Assembly: GCA_028023455.1 (NCBI GenBank)
Contig: JAQFVV010012530.1
Location: 2,500,909-2,564,908 of the forward strand
Source: Epiperipatus broadwayi
Lineage: Eukaryota > Onychophora > Udeonychophora > Euonychophora > Peripatidae
Length of the DNA stretch: 64,000 nt
Direction: 5' to 3'
Under the pieces are notes generated by a model. It was not told the DNA's origin, did no database searches, and saw only the letters and a list, made by a program, of their open reading frames with translations. Below are positions 36,640 through 48,060 of this stretch, piece by piece (position 1 is the stretch's first letter; every line of letters begins with the position of its first letter). The position numbers were made by a program, and so were the translations under genes.

Positions 36640-37560
36640 GCAATGACTAATCCATGAATTACCAATACATCCACATACAGAACATGCTGATCCATTTTCT
36701 GTTTATTTCATTTGTGATGCTCTTTTTTCATTTTTTCAACAGAGAGAACTTTTCTCTCTGTAAGACTTCAACACCATATTTAATTATAACTCTCCATTGT
36801 ATTCTATTCTTTGCCATATTTTCCCTATGAAAGCAATCAATATTGCATTTCTTTAGAATGTCCTTAGGATAATCCTTATAATGTATAAGGTGTCTACCTC
36901 TCCCATGAAAACTGTCTCAAGTTGGTCGCAAAATATTCTTTTAAGATATCATGTATTGTTCATTCATTCTACGTATCCAAGTTAATGAGTGTGATTTTTT
37001 AATAGTAGAATCTATAGTAATTCATTCAACATATTGATTAGTTTTATGATTTTGTTATTGTGTTGGTATACTTTTACAGAGCATCCTTAAATGAAACTTC
37101 TCCAATGCCTTTATATTGTGATAATAGGTGTCCAAGTGTTACTCCCATACCATAAATTAGGTAAATAATAGTTCTATATACAGCTTAGTTGCAGTAGTTT
37201 TTTTTTTATGGTGAAATATCTTTTAATTTGTAAAAAGCAGCTCTGCACATTGGAGTCTTTATTGTAATAGAAATTTAAATCCATCTTATTACTTATAAAA
37301 CTAATCAAGATATTTAAATTAATTTATATTCAAAAGTTGTCAAGTATTTTTTTTTCATCATTAATCTCTTAAAAATTTGAATTTTTTTGAATATGAATTA
37401 TTAAACTAAATTGTTTAAATGTTGCATTCAAAACATTTAGTACATTATGTAAATCATCTTTTGATCTGATTAAAATAGCACTGCTATCAGCATACTGTAA
37501 ATCCAGAATCCAAGAAGATGAAATTCTTATTTTTGCTTTTAATTGATTCCACGATCAAAA
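36640..37560 (-). pseudogene. LINE relic (reverse transcriptase palm to C-terminus), minus strand
   Basis: The reverse strand shows LQYADDSAILIRSKDDL at about 37,450-37,500, which is the catalytic YADD motif. It is followed by YHNIKALEKFHLRMLCKSI, then SLTWIRRMN, then HYKDYPKDILKKCNID and MAKNRIQWRVII. This is the known order for a widespread CR1/Jockey-type LINE: palm, thumb, LYG.E.WT/ALE.FH region, W.GH..RM, and RYKD.LK..L..C. Stops and frameshifts occur throughout, so it is dead. The 5' part is not seen in this window. Confidence 0.75.
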
Positions 37561-37923
37561 CTTTTACCACATTTTATATCTTATCACATAAGCATTTAAA
37601 TTTTAATAAAACAGTTCTATAGATTTTTTATTAAAAAAATGTTAATTAAAAACTATTACCACTTTTATAATGTAAATTACCATACGTTTTGATAATTCAT
37701 TTATTTAAAGAGTTACCATCTAAGAAGTTTTTAAAAAGATTATATTTTTAATTTTTATAAAAATATTATCATTAATGGAAGCATAGAGAATTCATTACTG
37801 TATGAATTTTATATGTAAGAATAAATAGATATAGTTAAAATATTTATAGAGTATTAATTATATTTAGTAAATATTTGATAAGTCAAATGTACAGATATAT
37901 ATATTTTTTTTTTTCTTTTCAAG

Positions 37924-38073
37924 GTGACACACTTTTCTTACCCCCTCAGCCTCTTTTTTTAATTTTGTCCTCTGCAGGCTTACTCTGCCCATTTCATGTT
38001 ATTTATGATCCAGTTGTTAATACCCCTATTGTAAGACCACCAGAAAAACTCATCAGTGTTACACCACTACCAG
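37924..38073 (+). CDS. NUP214: NUP214 exon f (last propeller blade)
   Basis: The acceptor is TTTTCAAG after a long pyrimidine tract; the donor is GTACAT. It completes Gly with exon e, then reads DTLFLPPQPLFLILSSAGLL, CPFHVIYDP and IVRPPEKL. Human NUP214 has [28 protein letters not shown] and IKTPERL. The PP.P...LS..G.LCPF motif is diagnostic of the propeller's closing strand. Phase 1 out; 49 full codons. Confidence 0.95.
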
Positions 38074-40554
38074 GTACATTAATGATTTTCAGATTATAAT
38101 ATTTGTAATGTCCTATATATGTATAGGAAAAAGTATAAATTCAGTTGTTGTTTTTTTAGAAAAAAGTGTATTTATTTTGAAAAATCTCATTCAGAGAACA
38201 TTTATTGGTTTCAATTCTAGTATTATGCAATTTTTGTTATTCAATATAAATCAAAATATCTGCTTTTCCCTCTTGCTTTTTGAAAAGTATAAAATGTTCA
38301 CTAACAAAGATTTAACAATTTATACATTGTAAAAATCAAAGTTTTCTGAAGAAGATTAGTACGCAGTTAAAACATCAGTCCTAAAATCAATATGAACAAC
38401 AAATATTTTATATTAAACAATGAAATGCAATATTCAAACTACTTCCCGTAAAGAAATCGTGAAAGAATATTCCGTCCAACAGATTAATTACTGATAAAGA
38501 AATTATTTAAGAATCTTCTAGCAACATGCTAAAGGTGGCTCTTGATGAAGATAATTAGCACTTGGATTGCCTAACTTTTCAGGGAACACTGTAAGGATTT
38601 TCTAGATTAAAAAATGTAGATAAACCTGTAAGACATAGACCTGTTCAACAGTCCTTCATATTAAATATAAAGATGGCAGTACTCATTAGGCTTATTAATT
38701 ACCAAGGGATGAAGGTTTGAGCAGTTTTTTATTTTGATCTATTTTTAAGCTATAAATATAGTTGGCCCAGGTCACAATTTATCATACATATCTTTATCAT
38801 ATGTTCAGTAGTTCTCAATAATAAATTATTAAATTTTGATTTATAAGTGTCTTACTTACCCCACTCACTACTTTGACACAATCCACTTTAGATAAAAACA
38901 TTAATGATTATCATTAATAATTTATTAAAGTAAAAATTTTCCCTAGTCCAGATATAAACTTTAAACGCCATTTAAAGATTAATATATCTGTTTTTTAATT
39001 AAACACACACACATGGAGTAATTCAATTTCATTTATCTTTTTCGATGTGTAATATCTTTTATAAATGTACTTACTAACTTCCTCTCCACTATACATTCTG
39101 GAAACATATGAATAAAGATACCTTAAAAGACAAATGACCCCCTGCTGCAATTTGTGCTGAACCCATATGCCAAAATTTTGGAGTAAGTTTGATATTTGTA
39201 AATCAAAATTTAAAACTTTATTATTGATAAATACCGAACATGATAAAGGTGTTTGAGATTGTGACCTAGGCCAACTGATAAGTGTTAGTTCAGCACAAAA
39301 TGCATTTTTGGAGGGTCTTTTAAGGTGGGTTTTATTCCTATATTTTAAGAATGTTTGGTGGAGTGGAGATTATTAAGTTTATCTATAAAATAGATACTTA
39401 CTTTAATATTGGAAAATTGGCTTTGGAACAGTTACGTGAAAGAAAATCCCAGATCATAGGCATGTTAGACAGTTATAATATTGTTGCATTATGAAGTTTT
39501 TACAGCCAAAAATATGCAATAAAAGAAATCGAAGTTATAATCCTGTATGTTTGGATTTCCAGCTGATTGTTAAAAAGAAAATAATTGTTACGTAAATGTC
39601 ACTTCCCTATCTTCATTTCTCTGTTAATCATCCTTTATAACATCCTGCAAGAATATATAGAAGTACCATGATTTTGTAAGACTTTTGCTTTTATAATCTT
39701 TATCTTTTCTGTAAAATCAGTTAAAATAATAAAATTTTTTTTTTTTTTTTGATAACAAACTAGCATCCATATGCCAAAAGAATGTTATTTTCTGATGTAA
39801 ATATTTGTGGATTTAACTTCTGTAAGCTCTGTATCTCCAAAAATATTCAAATGGTATTATTGCTCGAAAATTCAATGCCAAGAAGTGCTAGAATGGATAT
39901 CATTTCTAGGATCTTGTGGCCCAGAGTTTAATATTATTTCAACCAAGCAAGGCAAGCATTGTTTACTGCAATGTAGTGTGTTGGTCTCCTAGTGTAAACT
40001 CCTCAGACCAATTCCCTTTCTGGTACTTCCAATACTTAAGCTTCTTGTGAACCCTAAACAATAAAAAACATTGAAATATTTATTTATTTTACATATTTTT
40101 TTATTTTGTATATAATGTTAAGAATTTGTTAAATTATTCATTGAAGTTATTTTGTTAAATAAATTGTTGCTGTTTTAAATTTTTTTTTATGGTAGTTTGA
40201 ATTAAGTTAAAATGAAATTATTTTTGGTGGCCTTAAGTTCTGAATCCAATACTTATAATGGATAAATAGCTGTTAAAATTGCAACAAATGTCTGTTTATT
40301 TTAAAATATCAAATTGTAGACTGATTCAAACGAATTATGCCATATAAATTCCTTCTAGAAATTAAAATTATACTTTTAATGTCACTATGGCACATGTTTT
40401 TTTTAAAAAAGGTAAACCATAACCTTATATTGTTCAAACTCTTTGATGCTCAATATTAGGGAACTTTTCACTTATTTACTTTTAACTTCTGTTTTATAAT
40501 TATTATATTGCTTAAAATTGAAATAGATATTTTGATTAATTTTTTTTATTTCAG
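38074..40554 (+). other. NUP214 intron f-g (2.5 kb)
   Basis: Holds a decayed hammerhead-type foldback (separate entry). The rest, including the frames at 38,108-38,332 and 39,807-39,992, shows no family resemblance. A GAAGAAGATTAG...GCAGTTAAAAC fragment at about 38,347 recalls the GAAACTGT repeat motif. Confidence 0.7.
39050..39405. repeat. Hammerhead-type foldback, diverged copy
   Basis: The arms pair through CCTTAAAAGAC, TTTGTGCTGAAC, CTCTCCACT and their complements. On the plus strand at 39,255-39,318 it reads CCAACTGATAA, GTGTTAGTTCAGCAC, AAAATGCA, TTGGAGGGTC: the family layout with G8 changed to A and GAAA changed to AAAA. The left arm has lost the CTGATGA part. Both motifs should be inactive. 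Confidence 0.65.
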
Positions 40555-40660
40555 CGTCAATATTTTCTAAATCCGTCAAACAAATAATTCCTGAAACTGC
40601 AGAGACGCAACACTCACTTTTTACATTTACAAATCAAGATAAGCCTCAAGTTGACAATTC
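40555..40660 (+). CDS. NUP214: NUP214 exon g (linker after the propeller)
   Basis: A strong polypyrimidine tract and TTTCAG acceptor, and a GTAAGT donor. It joins exon f in phase (G + CG gives Ala) and reads SIFSKSVKQIIPETAETQHS, then LFTFTNQDKPQVDN, with phase 2 out. This Ser/Thr/Gln-rich sequence is poorly conserved. The assignment rests on exact phase, splice sites, and order after the propeller. Confidence 0.8.
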
Positions 40661-41008
40661 GTAAGTATATGATGTCTTTGTGGGGTTTTCTTATATTATA
40701 AATTAAAGGTACTCTTAAGTTACCCAAACAAATAAAAAATTAATGTTTTGCAAGGAAAATATTAAAAATATTAACTATAATTTTTTTAATGCTTATTCAA
40801 AACAAATTTTCTTTTTTTTTCTTAATGTATCAGTTGCCTTTGTCAAGAGTACTTAGCATCAAAAATGCTTTAAAGTTACATTTAATGTTTCAATATTTTC
40901 TTCATATATAAAATAGTATTAGCATTACCATTAATTTATTAAATTTCAATAATAGAGTTATTACATTACAGTAATTACAATTAAAATATCTATTTTTATT
41001 TTGTGTAG

Positions 41009-41040
41009 GATTGAAGTACCATCCTGTAACATATCTTCAG
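41009..41040 (+). CDS. NUP214: NUP214 exon h (32-bp micro-exon)
   Basis: The acceptor is TTGTGTAG and the donor GTAAAT. It carries only ten full codons (IEVPSCNISS) plus split codons at both ends, which restore phase between exons g and i. The phase match on both sides supports it, but a 32-bp exon could be skipped. Skipping it would break the frame, since 32 is not a multiple of three. Confidence 0.65.
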
Positions 41041-41211
41041 GTAAATTTAGAATCCTTTTTTTTTTTTTTTAATAAATGAAAACAAAATAATTGTATTTAA
41101 AAAAAAACTATTAAAAACTTAAAAATCATTTTATCTACAGTAATAATAGAAATTACCCAAACAAATAAAAAATTATTGTTATACTTAAAATGAAACTTTT
41201 TTTTTTTTAAG

Positions 41212-41543
41212 GATTTGGAGCAATAACTTTTAAACGTTCACTTTCACAACCCACGTCACATTTGGTCCCTAATACATCTTCCAGTGAAAGTAGTGATGCT
41301 GGGCAACAGGTGAAATTATTAGATAATCAAGTTAAAGTCAGTAATAAGCGTTTGCATCAAACAAACATTTCACGTTCATCCAATCAGCCAATTCAGTCTA
41401 ATAGTAGAATAACAACCGCTGCAAACAGCCGTTTAACTTCTAGTTCTAGAATGGTGAATAAACCTGAAATAGCAAATGCAAATTTGTTCAAAACAGATAG
41501 AATAGTCACTCGCAAAACTGCAGCTCCTGCTTCCCTTCTTCAG
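41212..41543 (+). CDS. NUP214: NUP214 exon i (Ser/Thr/Asn-rich linker)
   Basis: Poly-T tract with AAG acceptor and a GTGAGG donor; phase 1 in, phase 0 out, 110 full codons. It opens GFGAITFKRSLSQPTSHL, with one FG dipeptide, continues through TSSSESSDAGQQVK, and ends TAAPASLLQ. In the family this position holds the unstructured linker between propeller and coiled coil, rich in Ser, Thr and Pro. The coiled coil (MAGIGEEIAHFQKEL-like in human) is not found downstream in the window. Confidence 0.85.
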
Positions 41544-42619
41544 GTGAGGTTGCATGTATACTAACGGACTAGTATTAACATCTAGCTTACAGCTTTAAAA
41601 AAAATGTAATGCTTATTTGTGTTTTATATCCCTTATTTGATTTCTTTATATTTTGACTTTTCTACTGTTGTCATGGCAACATGAGGTTAACTATTTGAAA
41701 ACATTTCACTTTGCTGTTCATTTTACTATATAAAAAAAATATATATTTTTTAAAGTAATTGGTTATGTAATTATTAAGTTGTAGAGCTATCATAATTAAC
41801 ACAAAGAATAGTTTTAGGCGCCCTCTATTAGTTCATGCTGAAAATAAATCACAGCATGATACATATAATAGCTAAGTTATGAATTGTAAACTACGACAAT
41901 ACACACCTCACAATGCCATTTTCAGAAAATCCTTCTTCATTAGCTATGCCATCCCCTAAACATTACTAATCCAAAATAATTAGTAAATATAATAACTTTT
42001 ATAGTCAATAAGAACAAATATATTTATATTCTGGATAGAAAGAAATTATAATTGATTTCATAATATATTTGCAGATACATATATATATAATTCTTGCAAT
42101 CTTCCTTCACTTGAAAGTGATCTGAGTTGTAAGTACCTAAATAAAAAGTCATCATCAAATGGCAGCCTGGGTCCACAATCAGGAGATTCTTATCAACTTC
42201 CTCCTTCGGCCACCAACTGCTGCCTTGGTTGGTGACTTTACAGACTTCTGGGAATAAGGGACATGATTTATTCTTGTCTATCATGATTGTATATATCTAT
42301 TGGAAAAATATTTATCATTTACACATACATTCATTCTGCCTTATTAGGCAACTGAGAAAAAAGACCATGGTGTTTCTTGATTTTAAACTCAGAGATAAAA
42401 GGCCAATAAACTTACCACGCTGGCTAATGCGTGTTGGTGAGTAGCCCATCCATGTTTGTATACTATAGGAATAATCACATAATAATAACAGCTGCAACGA
42501 CAAGAATTTATGAAGTGGACATTAAGAATTTGCGCTGCTCGGTTCCTCTAAGGCCTCCAAGAGGAGTCAAAGGGTCTCCTTTCAGTTAATAGCAAACTCC
42601 TTTCTGTCTTATATCAAAT

Positions 42620-43265
42620 GGGACATTATTGGACTTTGTGAAGTTAGAAGAAAAGATGAAGAGACAATTGATTTAAAAAGTGGACATGTACTCTACTAAA
42701 AAGGCACAAATATTGGAAATATAAGTGGAGTAGGATTCATTACAAATAAAAAATGGAAGAATAACATTGTGGAGATTAATGGTGTATTGGACAGAGTGGC
42801 AAGGTTAGTTATACAACTTAATAGCACATACCAAATGCAGACAAATTTAAAGGTTTATGCCCCAACAAGTTCTCATAGTAATGAAGTAGTAGAAGATTTT
42901 CATAAGGATGTATAAAAGGCTTTTGATTACAGTAAACATTTTAAAATTGTTATGGAAGACTTTAATGCTAAAATTGGTAAACAAATGAAAGTGATGTAGG
43001 TAATTTTGGTTATGGTAATAGAAATGAGAGAGGACATAGACTTGTGGAGTAAAAGAAAAACTTTATATTAAGAATTCTTTTTTTGAGAAAAATGTTAAAA
43101 GGAAATGGACATGGAAGCATCCAAATGAAGGTACAGCAGAATTGGATTATATTTTGACTAACAGGAAATACATATTTCAAGATTGTAATGTTCTTAATAA
43201 ATTTAACACAGGAAGTGATCATCGATTAGTAAGATGTAAAATGCGTGTTAATGCAAAACTAGAGA
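42620..43265 (+). pseudogene. RTE endonuclease domain, broken
   Basis: Pieces across frames: DIIGLCEVRRKDEETIDL, GVGFITNKKWKNNIVEING, LKVYAPTSSHS, FKIVMEDFNAKIGK, KRKWTWKHPN, ELDYILTNRKY and TGSDHRLVRCKM. These are the ordered APE-type motifs of non-LTR retrotransposons, including the catalytic DFNAK and the terminal SDHRLV. This nuclease nicks the target DNA for primed reverse transcription. Several stops (for example at about 42,696) make it inactive. Confidence 0.8.
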
Positions 43266-44029
43266 AATAAAAATTATTAAGAAAAACAATATTTACACTT
43301 GATATTCCTAATCTTCAGAAACATTCTGTTGAATTTAAATTAGAACTTACAAATCGGTTTCAAGTATTAGTAGATTTTGAACCTAATTCAAATTTGAATG
43401 AAATTAATATGAAAATAACTGATACACTTTTAAAAACTGCAACAAAGATAGCTGGTAGAAAAAAGCAGCAATTGACCAATAAAATTTCTACTGAGACTAG
43501 AGAATTTATGAAGAAAAGAAGGATTATGAAGATATATAAAAATGATGCATTAAAAAGACTTGAATATCTCAAATTTTGTAAAATTGTGTGGAAAAGAGTT
43601 GAAAATGATATAAAAAAGTATAACTGTGAACTAGCAAGGAAAGCTGTAGAAGAAAATAAAAGTCTCGAGTGTAAAACAACATTTTGGTATTGGTAGCAAA
43701 TTTATATCTGCACTAAAGAAAAAAGATGGAATTATTACTAAAAAAAAAGATGATATCATGAAATGGATAGAAAACTTCTATCTAGAATTATATAGTAATA
43801 AAGAACAAGTATCTACTATATCTATTATATCTTCCGAATTGCCAGAATTTTAAATGAAGAAGTGAGACATGCAATTAAATGTATGAAGAAAGAAAACACT
43901 AGATAATGATAGAATTATAATTGATATATTAAAAGAAACAGGTGAAGAAATAGAAATTTTTTTTAACAAAGTTATATACCGAATATCTAAATGATAAAGA
44001 TATACCAGTTGATTGAGAGAATGCAGTAT

Positions 44030-44665
44030 TAATATTTAAAAAAGGTGATAAAGAAGATATTAGAAATTACTGATCTATCAGCCTTTTATCAGTTTTATAC
44101 AAAAATTTTACCAAGATAATTACAACTCATCTACAGAGAACATTGGATTTCCACCAACCAAGAGAACAAGCTGAATTTAAAAGTGGTTTTAATACAGTAG
44201 ATCATATCCAGGTATTGAGAGAAGTTATAGAAAGGACAAATGAATATGAGTTGCCATTATGCTTTGGATTTGTAGATTATGAAAAGGCATTTGATTCTAT
44301 AAACATTTCTTCAGTGATTAAAGCATTGGATCATCAAGGTATAGATCCAGGATATTGTCATATTTTAAAGAATATTTATTATAATGTAACAGCAACAATT
44401 AGATTACATAATTATACTAGGAAAGTCAACATTGAGATGGGTGTAAGACAGAGTGACTCCATATCTCCAAAACTTTGTACAGCAGTGCTGCAAGAAGTAT
44501 TTTATGGATTTTATAAAATGGAAGCTAAGGGAGTGAAAATAAATGGTGATTATTTAAGTCATTTAAATTTTGCAGATGAATTAGTTGTTTTTGCATATAA
44601 TACTTTGAAGCTGCAGGAAATGTTGCAGGAGTTATCAGATGAAAGTAGGATTAAAGTTAAATGTT
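44030..44665 (+). pseudogene. RTE reverse transcriptase domain, catalytic motif altered
   Basis: Fingers and palm motifs are visible: FKKGDKEDIRNY, then QAEFKSGFNTVDHIQVLR, then FGFVDYEKAFDSI (catalytic Asp kept), then GVRQSDSISPKL (Gly to Ser in the usual RQGD), then LNFADELVVFA, where the second Asp of the FADD box is Glu. The longest open piece is 174 codons. With upstream stops and the changed catalytic box it cannot be active. Confidence 0.85.
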
Positions 44666-44669
44666 AAAA

Positions 44670-45323
44670 CGATTAAAGTAATGTTTAATGGATTTTTTCA
44701 AAATAAGAAAATAAAGATTGATTATGATGAGTTAGAAGAAGTTAACAGTTACAAATACCTTGGTCAGATTATTAATACAGATGGAAACATAATGGATGAA
44801 ATTAATCATAGAATTAAACTTGGTTGGAGTGCTTTTGGTAGAAATGAATTGATACTAAAAGAAAATATTGCCTATGTGTTTGAAAAGGAAGGTTTTTAAT
44901 AAATGTCCTTTACCAGTTTTTACTTATGAATCTGAGACTTGGACACTTAATAGAAGAGCAATACAGACTTCCGACCACTCAGAGAAGTATGGAGAGATGC
45001 ATGTTGGGAGTAACAAGAAGAGAGTGAAAACACAATATATGGATAAAAGAACAAACAGGTGTTACTGACCTCATTGAAAAAATTAAAAGGCTGAAGTGGA
45101 GTTGGGCTGGACATATTGCTAGAAAAGATGATAATAGATGGACAATTGAAATCTTAAACTGGATTCCAAGAGATTGTAAAAGACCCAGAAAGAGACTACA
45201 TGTGACATGGATGGATGAAATAAGAAAGTGTGCAGGGGTGATGTGGAGAAGAGAAGCTAAAGATTGGAGAAAATGGATTGAACTTGGAGAGACCTTCATC
45301 CTGCAGTGGATTGATAATGGTTG
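44670..45323 (+). pseudogene. RTE C-terminal region, frameshifted
   Basis: Reads VNSYKYLGQIINTDGN, then TYESETWTLNRRAIQ, then RCMLGVTRRERK, TGVTDLIEKIKRLKWSWAGH, then TWMDEIRKCAGVMWRR and WIELGETFILQWIDNG plus stop. The order and wording match the thumb and C-terminal tail of RTE elements of invertebrates. Two frameshifts at about 44,650 and 44,890 break it. Confidence 0.8.
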
Positions 45324-45339
45324 ATGATGATGATATATG

Positions 45340-45540
45340 CAATTGGATTGCAAAACATTTTTTATGTCTGTAAGCAAAATGATTTATTCCTTTTTACAAC
45401 TTAGACACAGCTGAGTGCACTTTCAGTGTGGTCTGTCAGAATCATAGCTCACTGAAGTGCACTCAGCCATGTTTAAGTTGCAAAAAGAAAAAAAAACATT
45501 GCGTATCACAGACATAAAAAACGTTTCGCAATGTAATTAC
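45340..45540. repeat. Hairpin repeat directly after the RTE tail
   Basis: Arms of about 85 bp pair from ATTGCAAAACATTTTTTATG at the left to CATAAAAAACGTTTCGCAAT at the right, inward to GAGTGCACTTTCAGTG and CACTGAAGTGCACTC. The spacer is about 25 bp. It begins within a few bases of the RTE 3' repeat. The truncated RTE copy at 5.6 kb is also followed by a GCAATGTAAT...GTTAC fragment, which may be a remnant of the same hairpin. Confidence 0.75.
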
Positions 45541-46014
45541 AAATACAAACAAAATGAAAACAATATTAGTTGTGTGTGTGTGTTTATGGGCTATAAGCTA
45601 TAAAACGCATTGCATTCTGTAATTACAATTGTATATTTCATTTTTTTGCACTTTAATTACAACAAAGCAATTTTTTTTAATATAAGTAAGATTCAAGCGC
45701 ATTTTGAGCTGTTAATGATGATTAGAGCATCATAAAGCTCATGAAATGAATTTTCTTGAAATAGTGTGGCAAAGTTTGCAATGTCATGCTTTACAATTCA
45801 GAATTTGATTATTATATCTAACATTTTTTATCTTACTTTTTGCTAATACAATGTTACTTATATATTCTTATAATTTAAAATATGCTTTTTCTGTAATAAA
45901 TAGTCTTATTTATATAGCACTTGATCTTGAATATCTAACAAATCTTTTACCTAATTTTTATATTATAATTATTTATAAATAATTTTTTTCTTCATTTTTT
46001 CCTTATAAATTGAT

Positions 46015-46503
46015 TTCTATATTTACATATACCATTTTCAACCTTCTTAAACATTTCAACAATACTATTTTTTATATCAAAACTTAGAAAATTTTGTCAG
46101 TTCGATTTTTAGAAATAGGATTGTAAAGAGATGAGCAATTTGTAATGTAAAAAAAAGTTAATAGTTGATTATAAAATATATAATAAAAATAAGAAAGGTT
46201 TAAAAGTTGATTAAAAATATAAGTAAAAAGATAATAGTAAAATAATATATATTAAATAGTAGAATAAGTTTTTTAAAATTAAAATTATAAATATTTTTTG
46301 AAATAATTTAAAAGTAAAATAATATAAAATAAATATGGATAAAATTAATTAAGAGTAGAGTATTAAAATGGAAAATGATTATTTATAATGGTCAGGTTAA
46401 GATTATGACAGTCGAAACTGTAAGAATAAAGTTTTGATATAAAAAATAGTATTGTTAAAGTGTTTAAGATGGTTGGAAATAGTATGATATGTATTTATAA
46501 ATA
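46015..46503. repeat. Foldback repeat, GAAACTGT family
   Basis: The arms pair through ACCATTTTCAACCTTCTTAA and its complement at about 46,468-46,487, and through ATTTCAACAATACTATTTTT and its complement. The right arm has GACAGTCGAAACTGTAAGAA and TAAAGTTTTGATAT. The middle 290 bp is AT-rich and largely unpaired. Same family as 15,296 and 21,973. Confidence 0.75.
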
Positions 46504-47919
46504 AAATATAATTAACTTGTTATTTAGTAGTTAAAAAAAAAATTATATAAAATATTTTCTGACTGATATAGAAAAGACGGAATAAAAAAAGTAGAGAAAA
46601 TCTGTTTATTTTTTATTATGTAGAACTTTAACACATGAAAAATAATTAAGTTGTTACAGAAAAAAGAAACCCTTGTGCACTTTTTAATAAGCCAGTCTTA
46701 TTAGGAAAAACATTCTTAAGGGTGGTTCCAGAAATAATATTAAACTTTCCATAGAGTAAGAGATTCCTGCACATCTCTGAATGTTAACTTTATTACATGT
46801 TTGTGGAGAAAGTAATTATTTAATGGTTTTGAATGCAACAAGTAGAATGAATTTCTAATCTCAATTAGAAAATAACTTTAGTATTGTTATAAATATATCC
46901 AGATTGATTAAGTAAAGAAATAATCAAATGCTTATTGGTCTGAAGTTTGGGAAATTGTTCAAGGACTCCAAAATGATAGAACTGCATCACAATCCATTGA
47001 TTATGACCTCCAAATGCTTCTTATGACTGAATCAAATCATGCAAAGCAAAATAATTAATACGTATTATATTTAATTGCGTGCAGTTGATGATTGGAAAAT
47101 TTGGCTGAACAATATTTAGACCAGCATTCTGCTCTTATTCTTTTGAAAGAGATTTCAGTCAGTCAAACTTCCCTTTTGTTTATTTTAAAGTTGGTGTAAT
47201 AGTAAAACTATTATATTATAGTCTTGTGGTATTGAATGTTCAAGTGTAAAATTAATACAACAGTTCCTTACAGTTGATTGAAGTCAAACTGCTTCATTTC
47301 ATCCAGCTAGGAATTAATCTAGGAACTATTAATGCTGAAAGAACCATTAGCAAAGTACAAAGTTGCTGCTTTCATATGCTCATAACACATCAGAATTTAG
47401 CATTTCTTAAGTTGTATGAATGTATGTCATCTTTCACATCTTTTTTTTTAATTCTCAAAGTTCATGGGTTGAAAAACATACTTCATTTAAAAAAATTTCC
47501 CAGAAGCATTTAATTTATTTGCTTCATATCTTTCAGTAACATATTTTTTTTTTTTATTTCAAATTTGTAGACTTTAATAACTAATAGGTGCCGGATGACT
47601 ATCTATCCAGTGCTATCCTATCAATTTCCTCAGACTACTTTCATTAGTGAAGAATTTTGGATCTTCAAACAGTGTTGTTGGATTTTTAGGATCTATTATT
47701 TTACCTCACCTCTAGTAGCCAACATTTACCTCTCTTTTTAACTATCAAACTATTAGCCCAAATTGAAAAACATATACATGTTTTCAATCTAAGTCTGCAT
47801 TGAAAACATTTATAAGTTTTTCAATATGGGCTGATAATTTGATATTTAAAAAGAGGCAAATGATGGCTTTTAAAGAAAAAGTAAATTCTATTCAAAATAT
47901 CTAGAAGCATTGCTCCGAG

Positions 47920-48060
47920 GTCCAAAAGTTTCTCACTGATGAAAGCTAGAAACTAGTCTGAGAATATTAGATAGAACAGTACAGGATAGGGATTTATTAA
48001 ATACTCTCATCTGGTGTATATTAGTTACTAAAGCTTACAATAGGTGGCATAGAGATGTGA
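47920..48060. repeat. Fragment of the dispersed GAAACTAGTCTG repeat
   Basis: Contains CTGATGAAAGCTAGAAACTA, GTCTGAGAATATTAGAT, GGATAGGGATTT and AGCTTACAATAGGTGGC. The first blocks match the foldbacks at 23.8 and 54.9 kb; the last matches the tandem array at 31.4 kb. It links those two repeat groups to one ancestral element. Confidence 0.65.

Larger units (their letters stand above)
34215..37923 (+). other. NUP214 intron e-f (3.7 kb)
   Basis: Contains a tRNA-like fragment and a minus-strand LINE relic (separate entries). Nothing recognisable in 34,230-35,240, 35,300-36,630 or 37,570-37,900; the short frames there have no family resemblance. Confidence 0.7.
42530..45338 (+). mobile_element. 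RTE-type LINE, near full length but broken
   Basis: In order on one strand: an apurinic-type endonuclease (from about 42,620), a reverse transcriptase (44,030-44,665), a C-terminal region (44,670-45,323) and a TGATGATGATGATA tail. This architecture and the simple-repeat 3' end are those of the RTE clade. A truncated relative sits at 5,605. At least six frameshifts or stops separate the open pieces. The left boundary is uncertain; similar composition extends to about 42,160. Confidence 0.85.

Noticed and set aside
39807-39992. 61-codon frame as an extra NUP214 exon
   Set aside because: No good acceptor, no similarity to the family, and the frame would not fit between exons f and g, which already join in phase.
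43394-43696. 100-codon frame as an independent gene
   Set aside because: It lies between the endonuclease and reverse transcriptase of the RTE element, and its Lys-rich helical content fits the linker of that element.
44979-45377. 132-codon minus-strand frame
   Set aside because: It is antisense to the RTE C-terminal region, which explains the sequence fully.
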